Of a stretch of DNA of 54,230 nt, positions 34,453 through 41,720 are shown piece by piece. The stretch's first letter is position 1. Each line of letters begins with the position of its first letter. Under the pieces are notes generated by a model that made no database searches, had not been told where the DNA came from, and worked only from the letters and a program-made list of their open reading frames with translations. A program made the position numbers and the translations under genes. Origin of the DNA: an uncultured Lachnospiraceae bacterium (GTDB lineage Bacteria > Bacillota > Clostridia > Lachnospirales > Lachnospiraceae); contig CAJTKU010000018.1 of the NCBI GenBank assembly GCA_910577015.1, positions 1 through 54,230 on the forward strand, read 5' to 3'.

Positions 34453-34941
34453 TTACTTTACCACGTCATGTATCTGATAACAAAAATACAATATGGAACC
34501 GATAAATTTTCCAACCGCCATGGAGGTAATTGCTATGCCAAGCCCATGTCTGAAACCGACCCTCCTTGCAAAAATGGGAATACTGTCCAGCATTTCCGCT
34601 ATGGCAAGTGCAAGACACCCTATAAACATACCGGCAAATAAGCCGAATATAACCGTAAAGATACATCCTGCCGACTGAATTACATAAAGCGGCACACCCC
34701 ATCCTGCCAGTATACTGCCAAGATGGCAGTACCGCTCAAAAACGCTGACAAGACCGCCTATAATCGTGCCTGCAATCACCATTTCCTCATATAACACCAC
34801 TTGTCCGCTGGTATGCGTCTTTCCGGCAAACCGGGGTATCAGCCCTACCGCCACTAATACGGTAAAAACACCGGCGGAAGCCAGCAGTCCGAAACTGCCT
34901 CCCGCCACAATGAGAAGCAAATATCTGAGGCTATTTAACAT
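34453..34941 (-). CDS. spoVAB: Stage V sporulation protein AB
   Basis: Membrane subunit of the SpoVA apparatus, 162 residues, with about five hydrophobic helices. Recognisable SpoVAB parts are GGSFGLLASAGVFTVL near the start and the YEEMVIAGTIIGGL and GMFIGCLALAIAEMLDSIPIF segments. The start overlaps the spoVAA end by 11 bp, with GGAGGG and AGGACAA upstream, so translation is coupled. Expressed late in the forespore by analogy with other Firmicutes. Confidence 0.94.
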   Translation of the reverse strand: MLNSLRYLLLIVAGGSFGLLASAGVFTVLVAVGLIPRFAGKTHTSGQVVLYEEMVIAGTIIGGLVSVFERYCHLGSILAGWGVPLYVIQSAGCIFTVIFGLFAGMFIGCLALAIAEMLDSIPIFARRVGFRHGLGIAITSMAVGKFIGSILYFCYQIHDVVK

Positions 34942-35617
34942 CTATTGTCCTGCCCTCCCTTTCGGCTGTATCCACCAGTGCATTGTTGACATCCGTCTCG
35001 TACTTGCGCATCTCCACTTCAATCGGTGTCGGGTCCTTTGTCAGCCGCCTTCCCCCGATATGGTTGAAGAAAAGGATAATTCCCAGGGCAAGCCCCGCGG
35101 AATAAGCCACTTCAAGCGCCGACACGCCTTCTGGCTCGCTTCCCATGACAATACGGTGAATCTGTGCGAAGACATCCGCAATTCCGATATCATTGTGGTA
35201 AGCCATAATGGTAAATGCCGTACCAAACAAACTGATGACCGCCACCAGAAAAATCTTCAGAGCCTGCTGCCATCCCTTATGCCTGTTTACATCCACCCAT
35301 TCCACAAGCACCTCTGTCTCACCCAGATTTTCCACCGTCACACCGGGACAGGTTTCCTCTATCTGCTCAATCACTTTTAACACACTGATAACACAACGCT
35401 TTTCTTCAAAAGACTGCTGCTTTTTTTTGTTTCCTTTCGCCGTATCCACTCCCGCATAGCCGCTGCCCGGATGAAACTTATGGATTTTGATGCTTTTTAC
35501 TTTTGCCGCCACGGTACTGTCCGCACACTGCACGCTTGCCGCATCCTTCAGGAAAACATCCTCTGCCTCTACTTCTATATTCCTGTCCAGTTTAATATAA
35601 CAAATCGTATCCGCCAT
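34931..35617 (-). CDS. spoVAA: Stage V sporulation protein AA
   Basis: First gene of the spoVA cluster here, 228 residues. The N-terminal soluble domain (residues about 1-110) begins ADTICYIKLDRNIEVEAEDV. Two membrane helices follow (about 118-136 and 165-185), then a short charged tail. The ATG at 35617 is preferred over a GTG nine bases earlier; AAAGG lies about nine bases upstream. A hairpin with a T-rich tail lies in the leader. Role is in DPA movement with the other SpoVA proteins. Confidence 0.93.
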   Translation of the reverse strand: MADTICYIKLDRNIEVEAEDVFLKDAASVQCADSTVAAKVKSIKIHKFHPGSGYAGVDTAKGNKKKQQSFEEKRCVISVLKVIEQIEETCPGVTVENLGETEVLVEWVDVNRHKGWQQALKIFLVAVISLFGTAFTIMAYHNDIGIADVFAQIHRIVMGSEPEGVSALEVAYSAGLALGIILFFNHIGGRRLTKDPTPIEVEMRKYETDVNNALVDTAEREGRTIDVK

Positions 35618-35629
35618 CTGCCGCACCCT

Positions 35630-35679
35630 TTCTTCGCAAACAAAAACAAGGCTCTCCGGTTCTACCCGAATGCCTTGTT
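35630..35679 (-). promoter_or_regulatory. Hairpin with T-tract in the spoVAA leader
   Basis: AACAAGGC/GCCTTGTT (35645-35679) is an 8-bp stem followed on the minus strand by TTTTTGTTTG, then the spoVAA ribosome site. It looks like a terminator for read-through from the sigF/GH25 side or an attenuator. On the minus strand upstream, GCATA, 16 bases, GATACAATA resembles a forespore sigma-G promoter (weak match). Confidence 0.5.
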
Positions 35680-35714
35680 ATTGTATCCCCCTGTTCGGGG
35701 TATTATGCGTATGA

Positions 35715-35865
35715 GCGTGGAACTTAGAAGTTCTCCGCAAAGCAGCCCTTGCTGCAACACAATTCTGTGCGGAGAATGCCCGCCTTTGGGGCATTCTCCC
35801 GTGTGAAACATAGTACTTCTTGGCGAAACGCCCATTGGCGTGAGCCTTAGAAGTACTTTTCACAC
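35715..35865. repeat. Double family 2 palindrome between GH25 and spoVAA
   Basis: The right part (35801-35865) is a full family 2 element: GTGTGAAA..AGTACTTCT...AGAAGTACT.TTTCACAC. The left part (35715 on) begins GCGTGGAACTTAGAAGTTCTCCGC like the copy at 49347 but lacks its right end; it is joined to a GGAGAATGCC/GGCATTCTCC hairpin (about 35770-35800). The element ends at the first base of the GH25 stop codon. Confidence 0.8.
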
Positions 35866-36929
35866 TACCAGTCCTTAAAACTAATATTCAAATCCACATC
35901 CCCGTTTATCCCATCAATTCGTCCCGTATCGGAATACTGCCAGATTGCATATTCATAAGGGAAATACACATCCGAAGAGTAGTAGGCAAACCATTTTTCC
36001 ACATCTTCAAAGGCCGCCATGTCAATCAGCACGCTCCACATTTCCATATTGGAATAAATCATGGGCGTATAACCGGCTTCCCTTATCCTGTTTATAAAAA
36101 TCTGCGCCATTTTTGTCCGCTCTTCCTTGGATATCTGATTCATGCGCCCGGTTTTTTCACCGGTTTTTTCAACATCATATACAATGGGGTAAGTAACGTC
36201 ATACCCGTCAATGGCTTCCAACACAATATTTGCTTCTTCCAGAGCCTCCTCTTCGGTGACCGCCTGTGAGAAAAAGTACACACCGACCTTGATGCCTGCT
36301 GCCGACGCGCCCTGCACATTAGCCTCAAACATTTCATCAAGGACAATACGGCCCTCCTGCCCGTATCCCCTGACGCCCACACGGATAAAGGCATATTCCA
36401 CTCCGGCAGCCGCCACCTTGTTCCAGTCAATGTTTCCCTGATACCGGGAGACATCAATACCCTTATGGGAAATCACTTCGCCGTTCTGCACATACTGCAT
36501 CTCCCCCGACTCCAGAACCTGTATATTTTCCTGTAAAAGGGAATGCTTTTTTAAATCGTCACGGATGGGGACAAAATGGAACTGTCCGTTGCTGACTACC
36601 ACAATATGATTGGGATATAAAGGTCTGAGCGTTTCCACAACGGTATTCCCACCCTCCAGTTCCGTCTGAATCTGGGACAGGATGTCATCGGATACCTCCA
36701 TTCTGGCGGCATCCTCTGCACTGGCAACTGCCTCAGCCACCATCAAATCCACTTCCTCCTGGGAATAGCTGATGAGTACGTTTTCAGAAGCTGCATCCAC
36801 GGCTTCTTCCTGCTTTCCTTTCACCTTGTCATAGATAAAAAGAGCAGCCACCACCACTATGGTCATTGCCACAAGACATCCGAATACGCTACCTATATAA
36901 AATAAAATTTCCTTTTTCTTTCGTTTCAT
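35865..36929 (-). CDS. Membrane-anchored GH25 lysozyme-like muramidase
   Basis: A 354-residue protein with one N-terminal membrane helix (residues about 8-30), a coiled or charged linker to about 165, and a GH25 muramidase domain to the C-terminus. Family signs are GIDVSRYQGNIDWNKVAAAG at the domain start, VYFFSQAVTEEEA and the catalytic YDVEKTG (Asp-x-Glu). The C-terminus DVDLNISFKDW is complete. The start has GGAGGAG upstream. It lies between sigF and spoVAA on the same strand, so a role in cortex or septal peptidoglycan during sporulation is plausible (inference). A family 2 palindrome abuts its stop. Confidence 0.92.
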   Translation of the reverse strand: MKRKKKEILFYIGSVFGCLVAMTIVVVAALFIYDKVKGKQEEAVDAASENVLISYSQEEVDLMVAEAVASAEDAARMEVSDDILSQIQTELEGGNTVVETLRPLYPNHIVVVSNGQFHFVPIRDDLKKHSLLQENIQVLESGEMQYVQNGEVISHKGIDVSRYQGNIDWNKVAAAGVEYAFIRVGVRGYGQEGRIVLDEMFEANVQGASAAGIKVGVYFFSQAVTEEEALEEANIVLEAIDGYDVTYPIVYDVEKTGEKTGRMNQISKEERTKMAQIFINRIREAGYTPMIYSNMEMWSVLIDMAAFEDVEKWFAYYSSDVYFPYEYAIWQYSDTGRIDGINGDVDLNISFKDW

Positions 36930-37071
36930 ACTCTCCTCCAATATGCGCAAAAGAACACTTCTTCACGTTTCTTTTATAACTATACTTTATAAATACGCTG
37001 TTGTGAAGTGGTAACCTTTGGATTTCATATTTTCTTAAGATATTATATTTTGCATGGCAGCTGCAATATGT

Positions 37072-37836
37072 TTACGCCATCATTTTTCCCCGCATATGAA
37101 GCAGTATCTTTTTTTCCATACGACTTACCTGTACCTGGCTGATACCCATGCAGGAGGCGACTTCGGACTGCGTTTTATCCTCAAAATAACGCATTTTTAT
37201 CAGGCTTCTGTCTCGTTCAGACAAGGAATCCAAAAGCTGTCCGAGCAAAAGATGGTTAAGAAGCGCTTCCTTTTCCTGGTCTTCGGGTGCGCCTGACTGC
37301 GTCATTTTCCCTGCTTCCCCTTTTGCACTGCCCGCCATCTTGTCCACCAGAAAGATTTCACTGCCGTCTGCCTGATAGACGGATTTATATATGGACTCCA
37401 CTTCCGCGCCGGCTTCCATTGCAAGGGAAACTTCTTCCACGGTAAGCCCTGCCTCTGCCGCCACTTCCGCAATATGGGGCTCCCTTCCCAGCCTGTTTAT
37501 CAGTTTTTCCGTTGCCACTCTCGCTTTCATGCCGTTTTCCTTGAGGGTTCTGCTGACTTTAATCATGCCGTCATCCCTGAGAAAACGTTTGATTTCACCC
37601 AAAATCATCGGAACGGCATAAGTGGAAAACTTAACCTCAAAGGACAAATCAAATTTATCAATTGCTTTGATTAATCCTATTGTCCCTATCTGAAACAAAT
37701 CCTCCGTATCATACCCTCTTCCTGCAAACCTCTTTACAATATGGTGAACAAGCCCCAGATTGTTTTCTATCAGTATATCTCTTGCCTCTTTATCCCCTGC
37801 CTGTGATTTTTCGATTAATACTGATATTTCTTCCAT
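37072..37836 (-). CDS. sigF: RNA polymerase sigma-F factor
   Basis: First forespore-specific sigma factor. The 254-residue protein has region 2 (GYDTEDLFQIGTIGLIKAID and KFSTYAVPMILGEIKRFLRD), region 3 (GREPHIAEVAAEAGLTVEEV) and region 4 with a helix-turn-helix (QSEVASCMGISQVQVSRMEK). These match SigF, with SigG the nearest alternative; the position directly after spoIIAB decides. GGAGGAGG lies 13 bases before the ATG at 37836, overlapping the spoIIAB end. Activity is held by the anti-sigma factor SpoIIAB. Confidence 0.96.
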   Translation of the reverse strand: MEEISVLIEKSQAGDKEARDILIENNLGLVHHIVKRFAGRGYDTEDLFQIGTIGLIKAIDKFDLSFEVKFSTYAVPMILGEIKRFLRDDGMIKVSRTLKENGMKARVATEKLINRLGREPHIAEVAAEAGLTVEEVSLAMEAGAEVESIYKSVYQADGSEIFLVDKMAGSAKGEAGKMTQSGAPEDQEKEALLNHLLLGQLLDSLSERDRSLIKMRYFEDKTQSEVASCMGISQVQVSRMEKKILLHMRGKMMA

Positions 37837-37844
37837 TCTGGGGC

Positions 37845-38390
37845 TTATTCCTCCTCCTGTATCCATGCGCCGCTTTTCAATTTTTTCCTCATGCGGACAA
37901 TGGTTCCCGAGAGTGGTTTGCTCTCCACCTCCAAATCATCCATGAAAGCTTCCATAAAGGCAAATCCCATTCCCGACCTTTCCAGTTCCGGTTTGGTGGT
38001 AAAAAGCGGTTCCATTGCTTTGTCCACGTTATCCATGCCGATTCCTTTATCCTCCACTTCTATGTACAAAACTCCTTTTTCTATGCGGCAGCGAAGATAC
38101 ACCTTGCCTTCATGAATCTTGCAGCATACCGGCCTGACTTCCCCATGACGCCCGTAGCCGTAAACATTTTCATAACCATGGATAATGGCATTTGTGACTG
38201 CCTCCGAAACTGCTGTCTTGATATCCGCAAGCTCCTCTATCGTCGGATTTAAGGGAGTGACAAAAGCCGCCACGGCCACCCTTGCAAAACTTTCATTGTT
38301 TGATATTGCATCAAACTCCAGCGCCATTTCATTTTTCATGCTGTCCCTTTCCTCGGTCACACAGGTTTCTTTTTGTTTGATTTCTATCAT
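37845..38390 (-). CDS. spoIIAB: Anti-sigma F factor / serine kinase SpoIIAB
   Basis: GHKL-fold protein that binds SigF and phosphorylates SpoIIAA. The N-box SEAVTNAIIHGYEN and the G1 box VEDKGIGM are clear, as are TTKPELERSGMGFAFM residues of the ATP lid. The usual family start MKNEM lies at 38339 with AGGAAAGGG upstream. An earlier ATG at 38390 has a better GGAGG, which would add 17 residues; both starts are possible. It begins 14 bp after spoIIAA and overlaps the sigF ribosome site. Confidence 0.95.
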   Translation of the reverse strand: MIEIKQKETCVTEERDSMKNEMALEFDAISNNESFARVAVAAFVTPLNPTIEELADIKTAVSEAVTNAIIHGYENVYGYGRHGEVRPVCCKIHEGKVYLRCRIEKGVLYIEVEDKGIGMDNVDKAMEPLFTTKPELERSGMGFAFMEAFMDDLEVESKPLSGTIVRMRKKLKSGAWIQEEE

Positions 38391-38404
38391 GTTGTTCCTC
38401 CATC

Positions 38405-38710
38405 CTATTCCATTATCTCAATTATTTTATGCAGTCCGGACATATGCAGTATCCTCTTTATCTGTCTATCCGCATGTATGGCAAAGACTTTTCCCCCGAA
38501 ACAGGCTATCTTTTTATACCTGCCCATAATAATCCCGATACCGGAAGAATCCATAAACCGCGTATCTTCAAAGTCAAATACCACATTGTTTACCTGTTCC
38601 TTCAAAATAAACCTGTCTGCATTTTCACTGATGTAGGCAGATTTGTGGTGGTCCACTTCTTCCGGAAGCTTAACGCAAAGGTAATTGTCAATTACTTGAA
38701 AGTCATCCAT
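38405..38710 (-). CDS. spoIIAA: Anti-anti-sigma factor SpoIIAA
   Basis: STAS-domain protein of 102 residues that frees SigF by binding SpoIIAB when dephosphorylated. The phospho-serine loop is FMDSSGIGIIMGRYK. The ATG at 38710 is chosen although the GGAG lies 12 bases upstream; a TTG 36 bases earlier is less likely. First gene of the spoIIA operon. Just upstream, AGGAATG, 10 bases, GAAAGA (minus strand, about 38785-38805) vaguely resembles a sigma-H promoter. Confidence 0.94.
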   Translation of the reverse strand: MDDFQVIDNYLCVKLPEEVDHHKSAYISENADRFILKEQVNNVVFDFEDTRFMDSSGIGIIMGRYKKIACFGGKVFAIHADRQIKRILHMSGLHKIIEIME

Positions 38711-38747
38711 TTTTCTTTTTTTCCTCTCCTTTCGACAATTTTTCAAA

Positions 38748-38782
38748 GAAAAAAGAACCTATAGTTTCCTATAAGTTCTCTT
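38748..38782 (-). terminator. Terminator between the TPR gene and spoIIAA
   Basis: On the minus strand GAACTTATAG-GAAA-CTATAGGTTC followed by TTTTTTCTTT; one mismatch in a 10-bp stem. It lies 34 bp after the TPR gene and just before spoIIAA, so it should separate the two units unless a promoter between them reads through. Confidence 0.75.
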
Positions 38783-38815
38783 TCGTGTTTTATGCATTCC
38801 TCCGTGCTTTTCACG

Positions 38816-40228
38816 TTAATCGTTCTCCGTCAGGGAGTTAATGTATGTCTGGGACCTTCTTGCCCGCTCTGTTCCGGGCAGCAGTTCAATCACCTTCTCG
38901 TATATTTTTATCGCCTCCGTATTCTGTCCGTTTCCTCTATACGCATTGCCCAGCATAAAAAGGGCATCCCCGTTTTCAGGGTTATAGCTGACAGCCTTTA
39001 AAAGGTCCTCGATGGCCCGGGGATAATCTTCATCCCTGTAAGCGGCATTACCGGAAGTATAGTAAAAATCTGACATTTCCGGACCAATCTTTGCAAGCAG
39101 GGCATCATACAAAAGCCTGAACGCTTCGGAAGTTTCCGCCATATTCACATTTGCGGCGATATCATCCAGATAGACGGCAGTCGCCTGCACATCCCCAGAA
39201 GCGAGATATTCCGCAGCTCCCTCAAGTAAATTGTCTATGGTTTTCAGTGTGCCGTCCGTTCCCACATAGGCATCCAATTCCTCATGGAGCGTCTGGTTAT
39301 CGGCTGTCATCTCATCTATCTGCTGCTGCATGGTGGCAATGGTCGCTGTCTTTATGTCCATCTGCTCGCTCAGCTTCCTTTGGTCCTCCTGCGCTTTTTC
39401 CCTCTCAGCGGAAACGGCTGCCGGCAGAATCAAAAAAAACATGGAGGCGATGCCCAGCACAAGCCCGATAGCTACATTAAACAGGGTGCCGGGACTGTTG
39501 TTTTTAGGCTCCTTTACGTTCATGGGCTGGATAATGATTTCATTGTCGCTCTGATAGCGGATAACATCGTCATTGCCACCCCGTTTCACATTGCTTTTGC
39601 CGCTCTCATCGGGAACCAGCATTCCCTCCACTTCTTTCATGTAACGGAGGGTCAGCGTATTGCCGCTGTCAATCCTGAAACACTTGTCCAGCTCCCTTTT
39701 TGCCCTGTCCCACTGCTCACTGTCAATATACAAAAGGGCGAGCAATTGATGCGCCCTGATAAATTTGGGGTTAAGGGACAATACTTTTTTCAACTGGATA
39801 ACCGCCAAATCCTTACTGTCCTGCGCACAGTAAACCAGCGCCTGATTATATTTCTTTATGGTCTGGTTAATGGTATCCAGCCTTGCCCCGTTACTCTGCA
39901 CCATGTCCATATAGCTGTCCGCAATATTTTTCTGCGGGCGCAGGTTCTTGCTGATAACCCACTCGCTTAAGGCTGCAACCACTTCTCCCATTTCAAAATA
40001 TACAAGACCCAGCAAATTTCTGGCATCCACATTGTTTTTATCAAATTTTAAACTCTGCCGTAAACTTGTCACCGCACCGGTCAAATCCCGGACTCCGGCT
40101 TTCTCCAATCCTTCATTATAGTACATGTTGGACACTCTGAGTATTCTCTTGTAAAGAGAAACATCCGCGCCGCAACTGGTACAGAAATCATGCTCGGACA
40201 AACGGCAGCCACAGTTATAACACCTCAT
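38816..40228 (-). CDS. Zinc-ribbon/TPR membrane protein
   Basis: A 470-residue protein. A zinc ribbon (CYNCGCRLSEHDFCTSCG) opens it, then TPR repeats (residues about 35-200), a linker, one membrane helix (LFNVAIGLVLGIASMFFLIL, about 250-272), a coiled coil with Glu/Gln heptads and a second TPR block to the end (YYTSGNAAYRDEDYPRAIED). The layout, zinc ribbon inside and repeats outside, recalls a scaffold. GAGGT precedes the start. It lies in the folC to spoIIA interval and overlaps nothing. Function unknown. Confidence 0.87.
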   Translation of the reverse strand: MRCYNCGCRLSEHDFCTSCGADVSLYKRILRVSNMYYNEGLEKAGVRDLTGAVTSLRQSLKFDKNNVDARNLLGLVYFEMGEVVAALSEWVISKNLRPQKNIADSYMDMVQSNGARLDTINQTIKKYNQALVYCAQDSKDLAVIQLKKVLSLNPKFIRAHQLLALLYIDSEQWDRAKRELDKCFRIDSGNTLTLRYMKEVEGMLVPDESGKSNVKRGGNDDVIRYQSDNEIIIQPMNVKEPKNNSPGTLFNVAIGLVLGIASMFFLILPAAVSAEREKAQEDQRKLSEQMDIKTATIATMQQQIDEMTADNQTLHEELDAYVGTDGTLKTIDNLLEGAAEYLASGDVQATAVYLDDIAANVNMAETSEAFRLLYDALLAKIGPEMSDFYYTSGNAAYRDEDYPRAIEDLLKAVSYNPENGDALFMLGNAYRGNGQNTEAIKIYEKVIELLPGTERARRSQTYINSLTEND

Positions 40229-40239
40229 GCCACCTTACC

Positions 40240-40389
40240 TCATAACTCTTCTTCCGCCTTGGTTTCCTTTAACATTTTCACTAAAATATCCGCCATATCC
40301 GTCATATCCTGATTATATATGGCCTCTTCTGCATCCTCCACCTCAAGGCTGGGATGAAACTTTTTCAATTCTTCCTCAAAGTTAATCAT
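40240..40389 (-). CDS. Small 49-residue acidic protein coupled to folC
   Basis: An open frame of 49 codons (MINFEEELKKFHPSLEVEDA at its start) rich in Glu, Asp and Met. Its ATG overlaps the folC stop (ATGA), so translation is coupled. Its last codons carry the ribosome site of the downstream TPR gene, whose start is 11 bp later. Tight packing on both sides supports a real gene. No family recognised. Confidence 0.7.
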   Translation of the reverse strand: MINFEEELKKFHPSLEVEDAEEAIYNQDMTDMADILVKMLKETKAEEEL

Positions 40390-41693
40390 AGCAACTCCTT
40401 TATCTCTCCAACCAGATACAGGGAACCTGCAATATATACCCGTTCATCTTCCTTTTTCGCACCAAGCGCCGCTTCCAATGCCTCCCTGGCCGAACGGTAA
40501 CAGGCGGTCTTTCTCCCTGTATATTGTGTAAACACTTCCGAAAGCTTGTCGGCTGCAAGCGACCTGCCGTTTTTTATCTGCACCAGGGAAATGTCGGAGA
40601 ACAATCTACTGGAGAGTATTTCCTCCATCATGCGCCCGTATTCCTTATCCTGCACAACACCGAAAAGCAGATGCCTGTCCGATGTGCATCCGTCCAACGC
40701 CACGGTCTCCAGAAAGGCCCTGATGCCATCTTCATTGTGCGCACCGTCCACAAACACACCGGGCTTAACCTCTTCCATGCGTCCTGCCCAGAAAACCTCC
40801 TGCAATCCTTTTTGCATTGTCTTTGGGGTAAGACGCCCGTCGCCAAACAAAATCTCCAGCGCCCGAAGCGCCAGCGTGGCGTTTTCCATCTGATACCGCG
40901 CCATGGTATGCACGCACAGCCTAACACTATCATAATAAAGGGATTGATAAGAAAAATCAATGCTTTTATTATGAAAAGTTAAGAATGTGTAGTCACTTTT
41001 CGACACCGAAAACGCCGGGATGCATAATTTCTCCGCCTCTTCCATGAGAACTTTGTCGACCTGTTCCTCCGTTTTCCAAAAAACAACAGGGGAACCCGCC
41101 TTCATGATGCCTGCTTTTTCTTTCGCTATTTTTTCCGGTGTATCCCCCAGATATTCCATATGGTCCATTCCCAGATGCGTTATAATCGCAATCTCTTTTT
41201 TCAAAACGGTATTTGTGGCGTCCAGCCTGCCACCCAGCCCGGTTTCCAGCACACAATAATCGGTTCCTGCTTTCTCAAACAATAGCATCGCCATAAAAAA
41301 CAAATATTCAAAAAAGGTGGGATGGTATCCTCCATTCCCCCGCAAATCTTCCCATGGGAGATGTTCGTAAACAGTAAGGAAAGCTTCGAAAAAAGCTTCC
41401 CGCGTAATCATTTTCCCATCTATCACAAAACGCTCCCTGATATCCGTCAGATGCGGCGAGGTAAAACGGCAGGCCGTATAACCTGCGCTCTTTAAAACTC
41501 CGCACAAATAGGCACAAACGGAGCCTTTTCCGTTTGTGCCGGCCACATGTATCACCTTCATCCGCTCACCGGGATTCCCCAGTTTCCTCAAAAAAGCCCG
41601 GGATTCCTCCATGGTGTTTTTGCTTGTAAACCGGGGAATCCCGCAAATATACTCCACAGCCTCTTCATAACTTTTAATCTGCTTTTTTTCCAA
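40386..41693 (-). CDS. folC: Bifunctional folylpolyglutamate synthase/dihydrofolate synthase
   Basis: Mur-ligase-family enzyme that adds glutamate to folates, 435 residues. The ATP loop is HVAGTNGKGSVCAYL, followed by TSPHLTDIRERF. GMDHMEYLGDT and FVDGAHNEDGIRAF are further family motifs. The start appears to be TTG (EKKQIKSYEEAVEYI), with AAAGGTGG upstream; the canonical YEEAVEYI lies near the N-terminus and no suitable ATG is closer. It follows valS by 27 bp, a common Firmicute pairing. Confidence 0.95.
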   Translation of the reverse strand: MEKKQIKSYEEAVEYICGIPRFTSKNTMEESRAFLRKLGNPGERMKVIHVAGTNGKGSVCAYLCGVLKSAGYTACRFTSPHLTDIRERFVIDGKMITREAFFEAFLTVYEHLPWEDLRGNGGYHPTFFEYLFFMAMLLFEKAGTDYCVLETGLGGRLDATNTVLKKEIAIITHLGMDHMEYLGDTPEKIAKEKAGIMKAGSPVVFWKTEEQVDKVLMEEAEKLCIPAFSVSKSDYTFLTFHNKSIDFSYQSLYYDSVRLCVHTMARYQMENATLALRALEILFGDGRLTPKTMQKGLQEVFWAGRMEEVKPGVFVDGAHNEDGIRAFLETVALDGCTSDRHLLFGVVQDKEYGRMMEEILSSRLFSDISLVQIKNGRSLAADKLSEVFTQYTGRKTACYRSAREALEAALGAKKEDERVYIAGSLYLVGEIKELL

Positions 41694-41720
41694 ACCGCGA
41701 CCACCTTTGTGTGAAAACGT

